Shown: piece after piece, positions 24,153 through 32,696 of the stretch
Layout: each line of letters begins with the position of its first letter
How positions within the stretch are numbered: position 1 is the first letter of the stretch
DNA from: Nanosynbacter sp.
Lineage (GTDB): Bacteria; Patescibacteriota; Saccharimonadia; Saccharimonadales; Saccharimonadaceae
Reading direction: 5' to 3'
Length of the DNA: 64,000 nt
Assembly (NCBI GenBank): GCA_015257665.1
Contig: JABZJS010000003.1
Coordinates: 1-64,000, forward strand
Position numbers and translations under genes: made by a program
The notes under the pieces: model-generated
What the model saw: the letters and a program-made list of their open reading frames with translations, nothing else
Database searches by the model: none
What the model was told of the DNA's origin: nothing

Positions 24153-24611
24153 CTACGACTCAAGGCAGTATGCCACGCCGTTGCCGCCTGCCTCTAACTT
24201 GGTGACGACGACAAATTGCTTCGATGTGCCCTTCTTGAGGGTAGCACCATCAGAGTTGGTGGCGTCGCAGCGCACACCCTTGACGACGATCGCGCTCTCG
24301 GTGGTAGGCGTTACGGTACCATTACCCGCATTGTCTTGGACGGTGATGCTCTCTTTATCAAGGTTCGAGAGATCACCCAGATAACCCTTGAGACCCTTGC
24401 TGTCGGGGAACTTTCCGCGGTTGTTTGATGTATATTGCGTCACGGCAGCAGCGATGTTTTGCACATCATTCTTGCGTGCTGTGTCGCGCTGACCCCGCTG
24501 CAGGGCAGGCAGCGCCACAAAGACCATCAAGAATATCAAGGCGGCAATCGCTAGCACCAGCATCACCTCGATGATAGTAAACCCTTCTTGCTTCGCTTGG
24601 TGTTGTTTCAT
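24153..24611 (-). CDS. pilA: Type IV pilin, probable major subunit
   Basis: This 152-residue prepilin has the leader MKQHQAKQEG, the cleavage site G-FTIIE with Glu5, and a long hydrophobic helix (VMLVLAIAALIFLMVFVALP). LQRGQRDTARKNDVQNIAAAVTQY follows, the alpha1-C region shared by pilins of many phyla. The globular domain ends with a C...C pair (VRCDAT and YCLES) that would form the D-loop disulfide. It has a good ribosome site (AGGAG), its own terminator and stands alone, as expected for an abundant major pilin. Confidence 0.88.
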   Translation of the reverse strand: MKQHQAKQEGFTIIEVMLVLAIAALIFLMVFVALPALQRGQRDTARKNDVQNIAAAVTQYTSNNRGKFPDSKGLKGYLGDLSNLDKESITVQDNAGNGTVTPTTESAIVVKGVRCDATNSDGATLKKGTSKQFVVVTKLEAGGNGVAYCLES

Positions 24612-24771
24612 ACTTCTCCTTTGTACCAATGTACGAATATGCTTACGTTACTGCTATCATAGCGTAGAATAGCAACGTTGTCTAGGTTTTGTTCGCACGA
24701 GATGATGAGCCTATATGGAGGGGTGCAAAGCTGCGCTATGTTGCCAGCATTTTGGGTATGATTGCTATCCC

Positions 24772-25959
24772 CTATTTCTGTGGGACATCAATGTATTCTT
24801 GCACTTTGCCGTCGCTTTTTAGCTGCGCGACTTGCTTGGTAAGCTCAGTGAGGGGGATATAGAGGTAGGTGAAACGGATTTTGCTATCGTTCTTCTCATT
24901 TACTTTGACGAAGTAGTAGCCACTGTCGGTCGTGCTCTTGATAGCACCAGAGGGTTTGCCAGGCTCGAGCTTAGCGATCTCACTCACCGCGAGGCCGTTG
25001 TAACTACTGGCAAGATTGATCAGGCCAGAATCCCCCACCTGCGGTTTGCTGCGGCCACTGCCACCAAGCTCGGTCGCGATTTTGGCAAACTCACCATTGC
25101 TGCTTGCCACTAGCCCCGCGGCTTTGCGCTGCAACTCATCGGCCGTTTTATCAACCGCAAAGGCTACTCGAGCCCGCACAATGCTGCGCCGTACCGCCTG
25201 GCGATAATCCGATGGCGACCAGTTATACATCATGCGCGACGATGCATCATACGTTTCTTGGCTAATCTTGCCATTAGCGGTGTTGCGCTGCTGCTCGATA
25301 ACGGTATCAATGTCTTGATCGCTCACCGTGATGTTGTACTGGCGTGCCAGCTTGGCGGCGTAGGTATCAACCAGCGCTCGGTTGAGCGACTCACGCTTGA
25401 TGTGCTTGAGCTGCTCGCGGCCATCATCACTGTCGATGCGGATCTCATCGTACTTACCAAGGTAGAATTTTGACCCCCGATACTGCACTAGGTAGTCGCT
25501 ATAGCGCACGAGCTCGCCATCAATACTAGCCACCGGCACGGGAAAGATCTGCGTCATGCGGTAGAGGAGGTTGTTGGAGCTTTGGGCAATGTAGAGCTGC
25601 TGCCACGCCACTGCCGCCAGCAGTAAGGCTGCCACTAGCGCCACAATGATCGTGTTGATAATCACCCGTCGGCGTGACGTCTGGATAGGGTACTTGAACT
25701 TGCGCCCACCAGCCAATATCTCTTCGCGGTGTGCTGCCACCGTCTCATTGGTGATACGCTCGAACTTCTTGGGAGTATTGGGATTTGCTGCACTGGCCTC
25801 TGTTTTGGTGGGCTTGGCTTTCGCAGACTTACCCTCCTTCTTACTCCCCTGCTTCGGCTTGAGCGCTGTGAGGCGATCTTTCAGGCCAGTGGCTGAGGCG
25901 GTTGATGTGGCCTGAGTGCCATAACGGCTACGTTTGGGTTTTTTGCTTGGTAATTTCAT
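24772..25959 (-). CDS. Membrane-anchored SurA/PrsA-type foldase with parvulin-like domain
   Basis: This 395-residue protein has a Lys-rich cytoplasmic N-terminus of about 100 residues, a single membrane helix (RVIINTIIVALVAALLLAAVA) and an extracytoplasmic SurA_N-like chaperone segment with VASIDGELVRYSDYL. A PPIC-type rotamase domain follows (EFAKIATELGGSG..., GDSGLI, KPSGAIKSTTDSGYYFVKV). It probably assists folding of exported proteins such as pilins. Its start overlaps the stop of the PH-domain gene by 4 bp (ATGA). Confidence 0.82.
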   Translation of the reverse strand: MKLPSKKPKRSRYGTQATSTASATGLKDRLTALKPKQGSKKEGKSAKAKPTKTEASAANPNTPKKFERITNETVAAHREEILAGGRKFKYPIQTSRRRVIINTIIVALVAALLLAAVAWQQLYIAQSSNNLLYRMTQIFPVPVASIDGELVRYSDYLVQYRGSKFYLGKYDEIRIDSDDGREQLKHIKRESLNRALVDTYAAKLARQYNITVSDQDIDTVIEQQRNTANGKISQETYDASSRMMYNWSPSDYRQAVRRSIVRARVAFAVDKTADELQRKAAGLVASSNGEFAKIATELGGSGRSKPQVGDSGLINLASSYNGLAVSEIAKLEPGKPSGAIKSTTDSGYYFVKVNEKNDSKIRFTYLYIPLTELTKQVAQLKSDGKVQEYIDVPQK

Positions 25960-26471
25960 GGTGATACTCCTGCTGCTTGTGCTGCACGCTCCGCCTCGCT
26001 GACGGCATCTTGCAGCTGATTGTAGATCTGCTCGGGATGATCGACATTGCGGATGATGAGATCGCCCACAAATGTTTGGATCACAATCGTACCAAAATGA
26101 AACACCTCACCCGAGAATCCTGGTATATTATAGCTGATATTTTGAATTTTTGCCAAGCTCAGCTCCACCACATCGGTACCAAAAAATCCTTTTTGCGTCA
26201 CCTGGCGAATACGCTGGTCGGTCACGATGTAGTAGGTGTAGCGCCACATCAAAAAATGATAGCAAAAACCAATAAGCCCGAGCCCCAGCCCCACCACCGG
26301 CAAGAGAAACAGCTCTAGTGTGTCTTGCCAAATCAGTGGTGGAATCGCCCCCACCACCAGCGGCAGCAGCAGCATATAAAAACCCTTGCGCATGGCAATA
26401 ATATGCCGCCGAAAGACAAACAACAGCTCCTCACCCTCGCGCTGCCCATTAAATGCCTTGGTCTGTGCCAT
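25956..26471 (-). CDS. Bacterial PH-domain membrane protein
   Basis: This 171-residue protein has two hydrophobic helices near the middle (MLLLPLVVGAIPPLIW and FLLPVVGLGLGLIGFC). The bPH_2 domain then starts with YYIVTDQRIRQVTQKGFFG, and ISYNIPGF...GTIVIQT completes it. Such proteins are membrane-associated; their ligand is usually unknown. The start is the ATG at 26471; the frame open up to 26576 has no ribosome site. It is coupled to the foldase gene, which suggests a shared envelope role. Confidence 0.8.
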   Translation of the reverse strand: MAQTKAFNGQREGEELLFVFRRHIIAMRKGFYMLLLPLVVGAIPPLIWQDTLELFLLPVVGLGLGLIGFCYHFLMWRYTYYIVTDQRIRQVTQKGFFGTDVVELSLAKIQNISYNIPGFSGEVFHFGTIVIQTFVGDLIIRNVDHPEQIYNQLQDAVSEAERAAQAAGVSP

Positions 26472-26570
26472 TATGCCCTGCCTTTTTGTGTAATGATTGT
26501 TATGCTTTTCTTGCTGTCTATTGTAGCACGAACTTGACACCACCCCACAACCCCTGCGTATAATGAGGTT

Positions 26571-26603
26571 ATGCATACTATGCGGAGTATTTGTATATGG
26601 TGA
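26571..26603 (+). CDS. Possible 10-codon leader peptide
   Basis: TATAAT (26559-26564) followed by 6 nt and ATG matches the leaderless layout used elsewhere in the window. The frame MHTMRSICIW ends at a TGA that overlaps the beginning of the 26597 gene. It could be a coupled leader, or the box could serve the downstream gene only. Confidence 0.3.
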   Translation: MHTMRSICIW

Positions 26604-27001
26604 CGGCTGGACGATTTATTCATAAGCGCCGCACTGCTGCTGGTGCCGGAGTGCCACCGCCGCACCACCCACCAGCTGCGCCACCAGTGCCAAAGGTACC
26701 AACGCCAGTGGCCGTCGACCCCACCGAGCCAATCGCAGCGCCTGACTGGCAGCGTCGCCTTGGCCATGGCATTGTCCGTGCGCTTTGTATACTTGCGGCA
26801 GGAGCACTTGGCTGGCTATGCTACCTCTGCTGGACAAGTGACGGCACACGAGCCATGCCAGCCGACTTTATGGCTTGGGTTGTCTCATTCGCCCTCTTCT
26901 CCTCCGCCACTATGTTCGTTGGCGCTGCCTGCAGCCGATGGAAGGATATGTCCGACTGGGTGCGATGGGCAGCTGAGGTAGTTGGTGGGTTTGGAAGGTA
27001 A
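26597..27001 (+). CDS. Small membrane protein with proline-rich N-terminus
   Basis: This 134-residue protein has a Pro/Ala-rich stretch (about 20-55) and two membrane helices (GIVRALCILAAGALGWLCYL and FMAWVVSFALFSSATMFVG). I do not recognise it. ATG at 26597 is chosen over the TTG at 26591. A TATAAT 6 nt before an ATG at 26571 would start a 10-codon reading frame that ends (TGA, 26601-26603) inside the start region of this gene, so translation may be coupled to a leader peptide. Confidence 0.6.
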   Translation: MVTAGRFIHKRRTAAGAGVPPPHHPPAAPPVPKVPTPVAVDPTEPIAAPDWQRRLGHGIVRALCILAAGALGWLCYLCWTSDGTRAMPADFMAWVVSFALFSSATMFVGAACSRWKDMSDWVRWAAEVVGGFGR

Positions 27002-27071
27002 TAGAGGTAATAAAAGTTCCTTCGGTTCGTAACTCTGTGCTTACCACTACAAGATACTCAAGCAAAACAAG

Positions 27072-27100
27072 AAAACTCGCCGTTACCTTGGCGAGTTTTT
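27072..27100. terminator. Terminator after the 26597 gene
   Basis: AAAACTCGCC-loop-GGCGAGTTTTT. Confidence 0.8.
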
Positions 27101-27320
27101 GCTATAGCAAGTCAACAAACTTAGCAGCGTATTATACAACTATCAGGCTATTCTTTATTACTGTTGTGCCTAGCCGAATTTGCAATAGCAATAACGGCGG
27201 CTGCGACATTCAATCTAATGCCAGTATTTTCGGCGATTTCTTGAGACAATCCAACACCATCTCTACCATCAACTCCTGGCTGATCACAGAGTCTCTTATA
27301 TTCATCTGCGCCAGCTCGAG

Positions 27321-27857
27321 CTATAGCTCCACATGAGTATAGACAAAATCCCCGCTCGGCTTGACACACAGGATATCACGCTCGCTGTATCGTGTTGTTG
27401 CGGTGCCACCCATTTCATGATTGGGAGCAAACCGTACCACGCAGCGTGCATCTTGGCTTCCCCTCATTTCTGCAAGGGCGCGCTGGATGCCGTGCGGCAT
27501 GTGACTGTTGGCTGGCTCGTCGGGCCATGTTGTGCTAGCATTGCGCTGCCAATCAGTGCAACGCCGCTGCTCACAATCGGCAAATGGCCGTGTCTGCAGT
27601 AGCTCATCCACGTGTGCCACACGGCCTGTAGCTACAGCATCCTTGCGTGTCCGGCCAAGCGACTCGGGGAAGACCGCTGCATACTGCTTTGATACCAGTG
27701 GTAGGGCTTCATCACTCAGTCGATCGTCAAAGAAATCCGCCCCATTTAGTTGGTGTCCAAAAATCAGAAAACAAAAAATCGCTGCACCAACCAGCACAGT
27801 GATAACAGCAAGGCTACTAATCGTGATAATGAGAGCTATATTGGTACGAGGCTTCAT
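27321..27857 (-). CDS. Hypothetical exported or membrane-anchored protein (178 aa)
   Basis: This protein has an N-terminal hydrophobic helix (IALIITISSLAVITVLVGAAIFCFLIF, residues about 7-33) after a short basic stretch, so it is a signal anchor. The outer domain has four or five Cys (DCEQRRC, ARCVV, ILCVK) that could form disulfides. I do not recognise the family. A second open frame on the same strand (27148-27369, 73 codons) overlaps its 3' end by 49 nt and could be a C-terminal extension lost through a frameshift; evidence for this is weak. Confidence 0.6.
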   Translation of the reverse strand: MKPRTNIALIITISSLAVITVLVGAAIFCFLIFGHQLNGADFFDDRLSDEALPLVSKQYAAVFPESLGRTRKDAVATGRVAHVDELLQTRPFADCEQRRCTDWQRNASTTWPDEPANSHMPHGIQRALAEMRGSQDARCVVRFAPNHEMGGTATTRYSERDILCVKPSGDFVYTHVEL

Positions 27858-27913
27858 GATACTCGTATCATACTCTTTTTTTGTGATGTATGCAACTATA
27901 GACTGTAGTATTT

Positions 27914-27990
27914 TGGTACCCCGGATAGGAGTCGAACCTACAACCTTCTCCTTAGGACGGAGCCGCTCTATCCAGTTGAGCTACCAGGGC
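27914..27990 (-). tRNA. tRNA-Arg (CCT)
   Basis: Acceptor GCCCTGG/CCGGGGT (two G-U pairs), D-stem GCTC/GAGC, anticodon loop GTCCTAA (anticodon CCT, reads AGG). The outermost pair of the anticodon stem is G-A. T-arm GTAGG-TTCGACT-CCTAT, encoded CCA. TATACT at 27999-28004 (minus) is the -10 box. Confidence 0.93.
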
Positions 27991-28201
27991 ATGGGTATAG
28001 TATAACATGCCCCCTCCTCTGGTGTGAACAATGCCGCTCAACAAAAAAGCCGAGGCATGGACACGTATACAACCCCGACTGTAGTGCACTCTCATATTAT
28101 CATAAACGGCTATAAATAATCAGACTTTCTCTCTTGAGATTATCACAAGACCCTAGAATCAAGCATAATTCAATAGTCAATGCAGCTTCACTACCTCTCA
28201 C

Positions 28202-28343
28202 GCTCACCCTCCCCACACTCCCTCCTCCGGAACACTATAAGGGTCGATGTCTCCCAGACATCGACCTCTTGCGTTGGACTGAGAATCTGTCAGTACAATG
28301 ACAGATTCTCACACTCCATCGGATGAAGTGCGGAAGGGTGAGC
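28202..28343 (+). ncRNA. Three-way-junction element, copy D
   Basis: This 142-nt element has a closing helix GCTCACCCT/AGGGTGAGC and two internal hairpins: GGTCGATGTC/GACATCGACC and GAGAATCTGTCA/TGACAGATTCTC. Conserved junction strands are CTCCTCCGGAACACTATAAG and CACKCCATCGGATGAAGTG. Copy E at 37910-38053 has the same junction sequences (40 of the first 41 nt identical) but different, still fully paired hairpins. G-U pairs in copy E are only possible in this orientation. It lies just beyond the 3' end of the pil assembly operon on the opposite strand. I do not recognise it as a known riboswitch, ribozyme or sRNA. Confidence 0.75.
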
Positions 28344-28386
28344 TAGCACAGAGAAAACAAAGTATTCGATATTCTGGCTGCAAGCA

Positions 28387-29595
28387 CTACGTCAGCTGCC
28401 CTACCAAGCTATATATCGGGAAGAGGATGGCTGCCACCATGCCGCCAGCCACGATGGCGAGGACGACCATCAACACGGGCTCGATGGCGGTGGAGATGTT
28501 GCGGATTTCTTCGTCTAGCTCGTCTTCGTAGACTTGGGCAGTCTTACCCATCATTTCGTCAATCTTACCCGACTGCTCACCAATCTTGATCATCTGCGGC
28601 ACCATTGGCAAGATGTAATCCTCACGGCTCAGTGAGACAGACAGCGCTCGCCCACCCTTAACCTTCTCGGCAGTCCGGCGGATAGAAGCCTCGATAATCG
28701 TATTATTGACCCCTGTCGCGGTAATGTCGAGCATGTCGAGCATCGGTACACCAGTCGCAAGCAGTGTCTGGCCGGTGCGAGTAAAACGCGCCATGTAAAG
28801 CTTGCGAAACATACTGCCGACGAAGGGCATATTAAGCTTAAGCGTGTCGAAAGCGCGCGTGCCAGGTCCTGTTTTGGCATATTGGCGGGTGAAGTAGATA
28901 GCACCCACCAGCAAAATCAGCTCCGCCCACCAGAAGGTCGCAGTAAACTTCGCCACAGCGATTAGTGCCGCAGTGAGGAATGGCAGCGTCTTGTGCATAT
29001 CGCTATATAGCTTCTCAACCTGTGGTACCACCACGAGCAGCATAAAGAGCATCACTCCCATGATCACTGCCAGGACGATGGCTGGGTACGTCATAGCACC
29101 GCGAATCTTGCTCACCATGGCGGCATCCTTTTCCTGCTGGGAGGCAACCCGCTTGAGCGCTTGGTCGAGCGTACCAGATGCCTCACCTGCAGTCACGAGC
29201 GATAGATAGATTTTGTCGAAGATCTCGGGGTGTTTGCCAAAGGAGTCCGATAGCTGCCGACCACCCTCAACATCGGCAATGATTTCTTGGATAATCTCTT
29301 GTAACTTCTTGTTCTCTGTCTGCTCAAGCACCGTACGAAGGCTCTGCGACAGAGGTAGCCCCGCACCGATTAGTGTTGCGAGCTGACGAGTAAAGACCAC
29401 TTTGTCTTTGGTTGTCACACGACGCGTCAGGCTACCAAAGAGCCCACCACTCTCATCGACTTCTTTGATATCGAGAGGAACGAAGCCTTGCTCAGTCAAA
29501 ACGCGTGCCGCTGCCATCTCAGACTCGGCCTGGACGATAGATTTGATGATGGTGTCGGTCGCTTTGTCGCGTGCTTCGTAGTTGAACTTTCGCAT
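28387..29595 (-). CDS. pilC: Type IV pilus inner-membrane platform protein
   Basis: This 402-residue GspF/PilC family protein has two repeated GspF domains (about 65-190 and 270-395). Each has the Gly/Ala-rich helical motif (GLPLSQSLRTV...FGKHPEIFD and GVPMLDMLDITA...MVPQMIKIGEQSG) and three membrane helices in total. It forms the membrane platform on which the PilB and PilT ATPases act. It is the last gene of the pilM-N-O-x-B-T-C operon, 3 bp after pilT. Confidence 0.95.
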   Translation of the reverse strand: MRKFNYEARDKATDTIIKSIVQAESEMAAARVLTEQGFVPLDIKEVDESGGLFGSLTRRVTTKDKVVFTRQLATLIGAGLPLSQSLRTVLEQTENKKLQEIIQEIIADVEGGRQLSDSFGKHPEIFDKIYLSLVTAGEASGTLDQALKRVASQQEKDAAMVSKIRGAMTYPAIVLAVIMGVMLFMLLVVVPQVEKLYSDMHKTLPFLTAALIAVAKFTATFWWAELILLVGAIYFTRQYAKTGPGTRAFDTLKLNMPFVGSMFRKLYMARFTRTGQTLLATGVPMLDMLDITATGVNNTIIEASIRRTAEKVKGGRALSVSLSREDYILPMVPQMIKIGEQSGKIDEMMGKTAQVYEDELDEEIRNISTAIEPVLMVVLAIVAGGMVAAILFPIYSLVGQLT

Positions 29596-29598
29596 CGA

Positions 29599-30669
29599 TT
29601 ATCCTCTCATTAAGCGCTCGAATTCGGTGAGGTCAACCGCAAACTCGCGGGCGCTATCATATGTCACGGTGCCACTCTGGACGAGGCTCACCAGTGTGCG
29701 ATCCATCGTCTGCATACCTTGGTCTGCCCCAGTCTGGATGATGGCATCGAGCTGGTGGCTCTTGCCTTCGCGGATGACGTTGCGCACCGCCGGGTTGGCC
29801 ACCAAGACCTCAGCCGCTACCACTCGCCCGCCACCGATGGCTGGCACGAGGCGCTGGCTACAGATTGCCATCAAGATATTGGCCAGCTGAGCCCGAATCT
29901 GTGGCTGCTGGTGCGGCGGGAAGACGTCGATCATGCGATCGATACTCTGCGCTGCACTGTTGGTGTGCAAGGTGGCAAACACCAAGTGCCCCGTCTCGGC
30001 AATGGTAATGGCAGCACTAATCGTCTCGAGATCGCGCATCTCACCAATCAGCACGACATCTGGGTCTTGACGTAGGCTGGAACGCAGCGCGGCGCTAAAG
30101 GAGTAGGTATCATAGTGCACTTCGCGCTGCACGACCACCGAGCGCTTACTCTTGTGAGTGAACTCAATCGGGTCTTCGATGGTGATAATGTGGTGTGACT
30201 TCTCGGTGTTGATTTTATCGATCAAAGCAGCAAGGGTGGTCGACTTACCACTACCAGTTGGCCCCGTCACCAGCACCAGGCCGCGCGGGAAGTCGGCGAA
30301 GGTCATGACGACGGGCGGCATACCGAGCTCGGTCACAGATTTGATTTCATTCGGGATCAAGCGCAGCGCAGCTGCCAAGTTACCCCGCTCATGAAAGGCA
30401 TTAACCCGGAAGCGTCCAAGATTACCAAAGGCAAAGCTAAAGTCAAACTCTTTATCCTTCATCAGCACCTGCTGCTGGTCTTGGTCGAGAATGGCAAAAA
30501 CAAGCCGCTCCACCTGCGCTTCGTCCAGCGGGCCAAAGCCCGCCACAGGAGTCAGTGCACCATCAATGCGCAGCATGGGGGGCAGCCCCACCTGAATGTG
30601 CAAGTCTGAGGCGCGGCGGCGCACCACATCCTCGAGCAGGACTTCTATGCGTAATTCTCTATTTTCCAT
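29599..30669 (-). CDS. pilT: Type IV pilus retraction ATPase
   Basis: This 356-residue PilT powers pilus depolymerisation. It has an N-terminal PAS-like domain (ASDLHIQVGLPPMLRIDG), Walker A GPTGSGKST (about 133-141), Asp box (IITIEDPIEFTH), Walker B DVVLIGEMRD, His box HLVFATLHTNSAAQSIDRMI and the late RLVPAIGGGRVVAAEVL. The AIRNLIRE-like motif appears as AVRNVIREGKSHQ, the retraction-specific signature. A retraction motor implies twitching or DNA or host-contact pulling. Confidence 0.97.
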   Translation of the reverse strand: MENRELRIEVLLEDVVRRRASDLHIQVGLPPMLRIDGALTPVAGFGPLDEAQVERLVFAILDQDQQQVLMKDKEFDFSFAFGNLGRFRVNAFHERGNLAAALRLIPNEIKSVTELGMPPVVMTFADFPRGLVLVTGPTGSGKSTTLAALIDKINTEKSHHIITIEDPIEFTHKSKRSVVVQREVHYDTYSFSAALRSSLRQDPDVVLIGEMRDLETISAAITIAETGHLVFATLHTNSAAQSIDRMIDVFPPHQQPQIRAQLANILMAICSQRLVPAIGGGRVVAAEVLVANPAVRNVIREGKSHQLDAIIQTGADQGMQTMDRTLVSLVQSGTVTYDSAREFAVDLTEFERLMRG

Positions 30670-30689
30670 GGTAGTTATTGGTTCCTTTC

Positions 30690-32453
30690 TTATGCTATGT
30701 CTGATGTGACACGGTTGACTTCCTCCAGGGTGGTAATCCCTTGCAGCGCCTTGAGGTAGCCATCTTGGCGCATCGTGATCATCCCTTGCTCAATGGCTTT
30801 CTTCTGGATCTCGGTACTCGACGCTCGGGCGGTAATGAGCTGCTGGATCTCCTCTGTCACTTCCATCACCTCAAAGAGTCCGGCTCGGCCGCTGTAGCCC
30901 CGTGGTGTGTTGGCCGTGTCGCGCCCACGCACTAAGCGGTAGGATTTTTGGCCAGCTAACGGTAAGTCACTATAGCCAAGGTCGGCCGAGATTTTGGCTG
31001 CTTCTGCCTTGGTCTTGGGTAAGAGATGCCCTACAGTACTGAGGATCATCTCTGTCTCAAGCGGGTTAGACCAATAATTCTCGTGCTGGGGCCCAATGCG
31101 GCGTACCAGACGCTGGCCAATGATGGTATTAACGGTGCTAGCGATGAGAAATGGCTCGATATGCATATCGAGCAAGCGCGGCAACACTCCCGCTGCCGAG
31201 TTGGTGTGGAGCGTACTAAAGACAAGGTGACCCGTCAATGCTGCCTGAACGGCGAGGTTGGCCGTCTCGTTGTCGCGGATCTCCCCCACCATCACCACAT
31301 CAGGGTCTTGGCGGAGAATACTGCGCAGACCATTAGCAAAGGTAAGACCAACGTCACTATTGACCTGGATCTGGTTGACTCCCTCCATTTTGTATTCCAC
31401 GGGGTCTTCCAATGTGACAATGTTAATGGTATCGTCCTTGATTTCTTTAATCAGTGCATAGAGGCTGGTCGACTTACCACTACCGGTTGGGCCACTGGTG
31501 AGGATCATCCCATTGGGGCGGTGGATCCCCTGGCGAATGAGCCGGAGGGCGCGCCCAGCATAGCCCATCTGCTCGAGCTCGAAGGATGTGCCAGTCTTAT
31601 CCAGCAAACGGATCACTACCTGCTCACCCCACACCACTGGACTAATGGCAATACGGAGGTCAACTTCCTTATCTGCCACCTTGACGGCAAATTGCCCATC
31701 CTGCGGAATACGGTGTTCATCGATCTTCAACTCAGACAGGATCTTGATCCGGCTTACCAGTGCCGGCTCGATACTCTTGGGTAGTTGCATAACTTCGCGC
31801 AGCACGCCATCGACGCGGCAGCGAATCTTGAGCGACTTCTCGAGCGGCTCAATGTGGATATCGCTCGCACGGCTCTTTACGGCGTATTCGAGAATAGTAC
31901 TTAGGGCTCGGCTAATCGGTGAGTCTTGGACGATCGTCTTGATATCGCCCCGAGCTTCAGCGGCTGCCTCGGCCTGCGATACTTGAGCGGCCACATTGAC
32001 ACTACTGAGGTCGGTGCGGTACTGCTCGAGCACATGACGTACCCCAGCCTCCGACGCCATAAAGACCTTGAGTGGGCGCTGGACGCGGTTGGCAAGGTAA
32101 TCGACCGCCTGGACGTTGTTGGCATCAATCATCGCCACCGCCAAGCGGTTCTGCACCTCGGCTAGTGGCACTGCCATGAAACGCTCGGCAATATCCGATG
32201 GCAAAAGCGTGAGGATGTCTTGGTCGACAATTGTATTGGTGAGGTTGACATACGGCACACCAGACACATGGGCAATCGCCCGGGTAAGTAGCTCGTTATC
32301 GATCGCTGACTCATCAGTTAGCACAGTCAATAGTGGTCGGCCACTTTCGCGTGCCAGCTTGGTAGCATCATCAAGGCGTTGGCGCGTGATCAGCCCTTCG
32401 TCGACGAGGAGTGTGGTGAGTTTTTCTTGCATATCACTTGTCATCAGTGCCAC
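30690..32453 (-). CDS. pilB: Type IV pilus extension ATPase
   Basis: This 587-residue PilB/GspE has an N-terminal MshEN domain (1-150), then SDIHIEPLEKSLKIRCRVDG, Walker A SGPTGSGKST, VTLEDPVEYKM, Walker B DVVMVGEIRD and HLVFSTLHTNSA. The zinc-binding tetracysteine that usually lies between RLVRR and the GR(I/A)G element is absent; that segment here is RRIGPQHENYWSNP to RGYSGRAGLFEVM without any Cys. The start is a GTG, spaced 6 nt from GAGG; the ATG at 32444 is an alternative. Confidence 0.95.
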   Translation of the reverse strand: MALMTSDMQEKLTTLLVDEGLITRQRLDDATKLARESGRPLLTVLTDESAIDNELLTRAIAHVSGVPYVNLTNTIVDQDILTLLPSDIAERFMAVPLAEVQNRLAVAMIDANNVQAVDYLANRVQRPLKVFMASEAGVRHVLEQYRTDLSSVNVAAQVSQAEAAAEARGDIKTIVQDSPISRALSTILEYAVKSRASDIHIEPLEKSLKIRCRVDGVLREVMQLPKSIEPALVSRIKILSELKIDEHRIPQDGQFAVKVADKEVDLRIAISPVVWGEQVVIRLLDKTGTSFELEQMGYAGRALRLIRQGIHRPNGMILTSGPTGSGKSTSLYALIKEIKDDTINIVTLEDPVEYKMEGVNQIQVNSDVGLTFANGLRSILRQDPDVVMVGEIRDNETANLAVQAALTGHLVFSTLHTNSAAGVLPRLLDMHIEPFLIASTVNTIIGQRLVRRIGPQHENYWSNPLETEMILSTVGHLLPKTKAEAAKISADLGYSDLPLAGQKSYRLVRGRDTANTPRGYSGRAGLFEVMEVTEEIQQLITARASSTEIQKKAIEQGMITMRQDGYLKALQGITTLEEVNRVTSDIA

Positions 32454-32465
32454 ACGCTACCTCTG

Positions 32466-32696
32466 TTATTTCTGCTGCGATTGCCCAATGATCGTCTCGA
32501 CCGCTGGGTTGATCGCCTCCTTGTTAAACACTGCACTGTCTGGCTCATCAATCGTATCCGAGAGCTTCTCGACTGTCTCTACCTTGGTACCACGCTGTGG
32601 CATTTGCAAGAATGGAATGCTACTGGCCACAAAAAACGCCACCACTACTGATATACTAGCGATCAAGATAATCATTGCGATGTCGGTCTTCTTCAT
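32466..32696 (-). CDS. Small membrane protein of the pilus operon
   Basis: This 76-residue protein has one N-terminal helix (IAMIILIASISVVVAFFVASSI) and an acidic, flexible outer part. It lies exactly where PilP-like genes occur, between pilO and pilB, and overlaps the stop of pilO by 4 bp. It may be a much-reduced PilP-like link, but it lacks a lipobox and the HQ-rich PilP core, so this is only positional. Confidence 0.6.
   Translation of the reverse strand: MKKTDIAMIILIASISVVVAFFVASSIPFLQMPQRGTKVETVEKLSDTIDEPDSAVFNKEAINPAVETIIGQSQQK

Noticed and set aside
27148..27369. 73-codon frame overlapping the end of the 27321-27857 gene
   Set aside because: No ribosome site and no family match; kept only as a note that a frameshift might have split one gene.
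28202..28343. TPP riboswitch, because of a CTGAGA stretch and GGGTGAG
   Set aside because: The other conserved TPP elements (ACCTGATCTGG..., GCGTAGGGA) are missing, and the second copy lacks CTGAGA.
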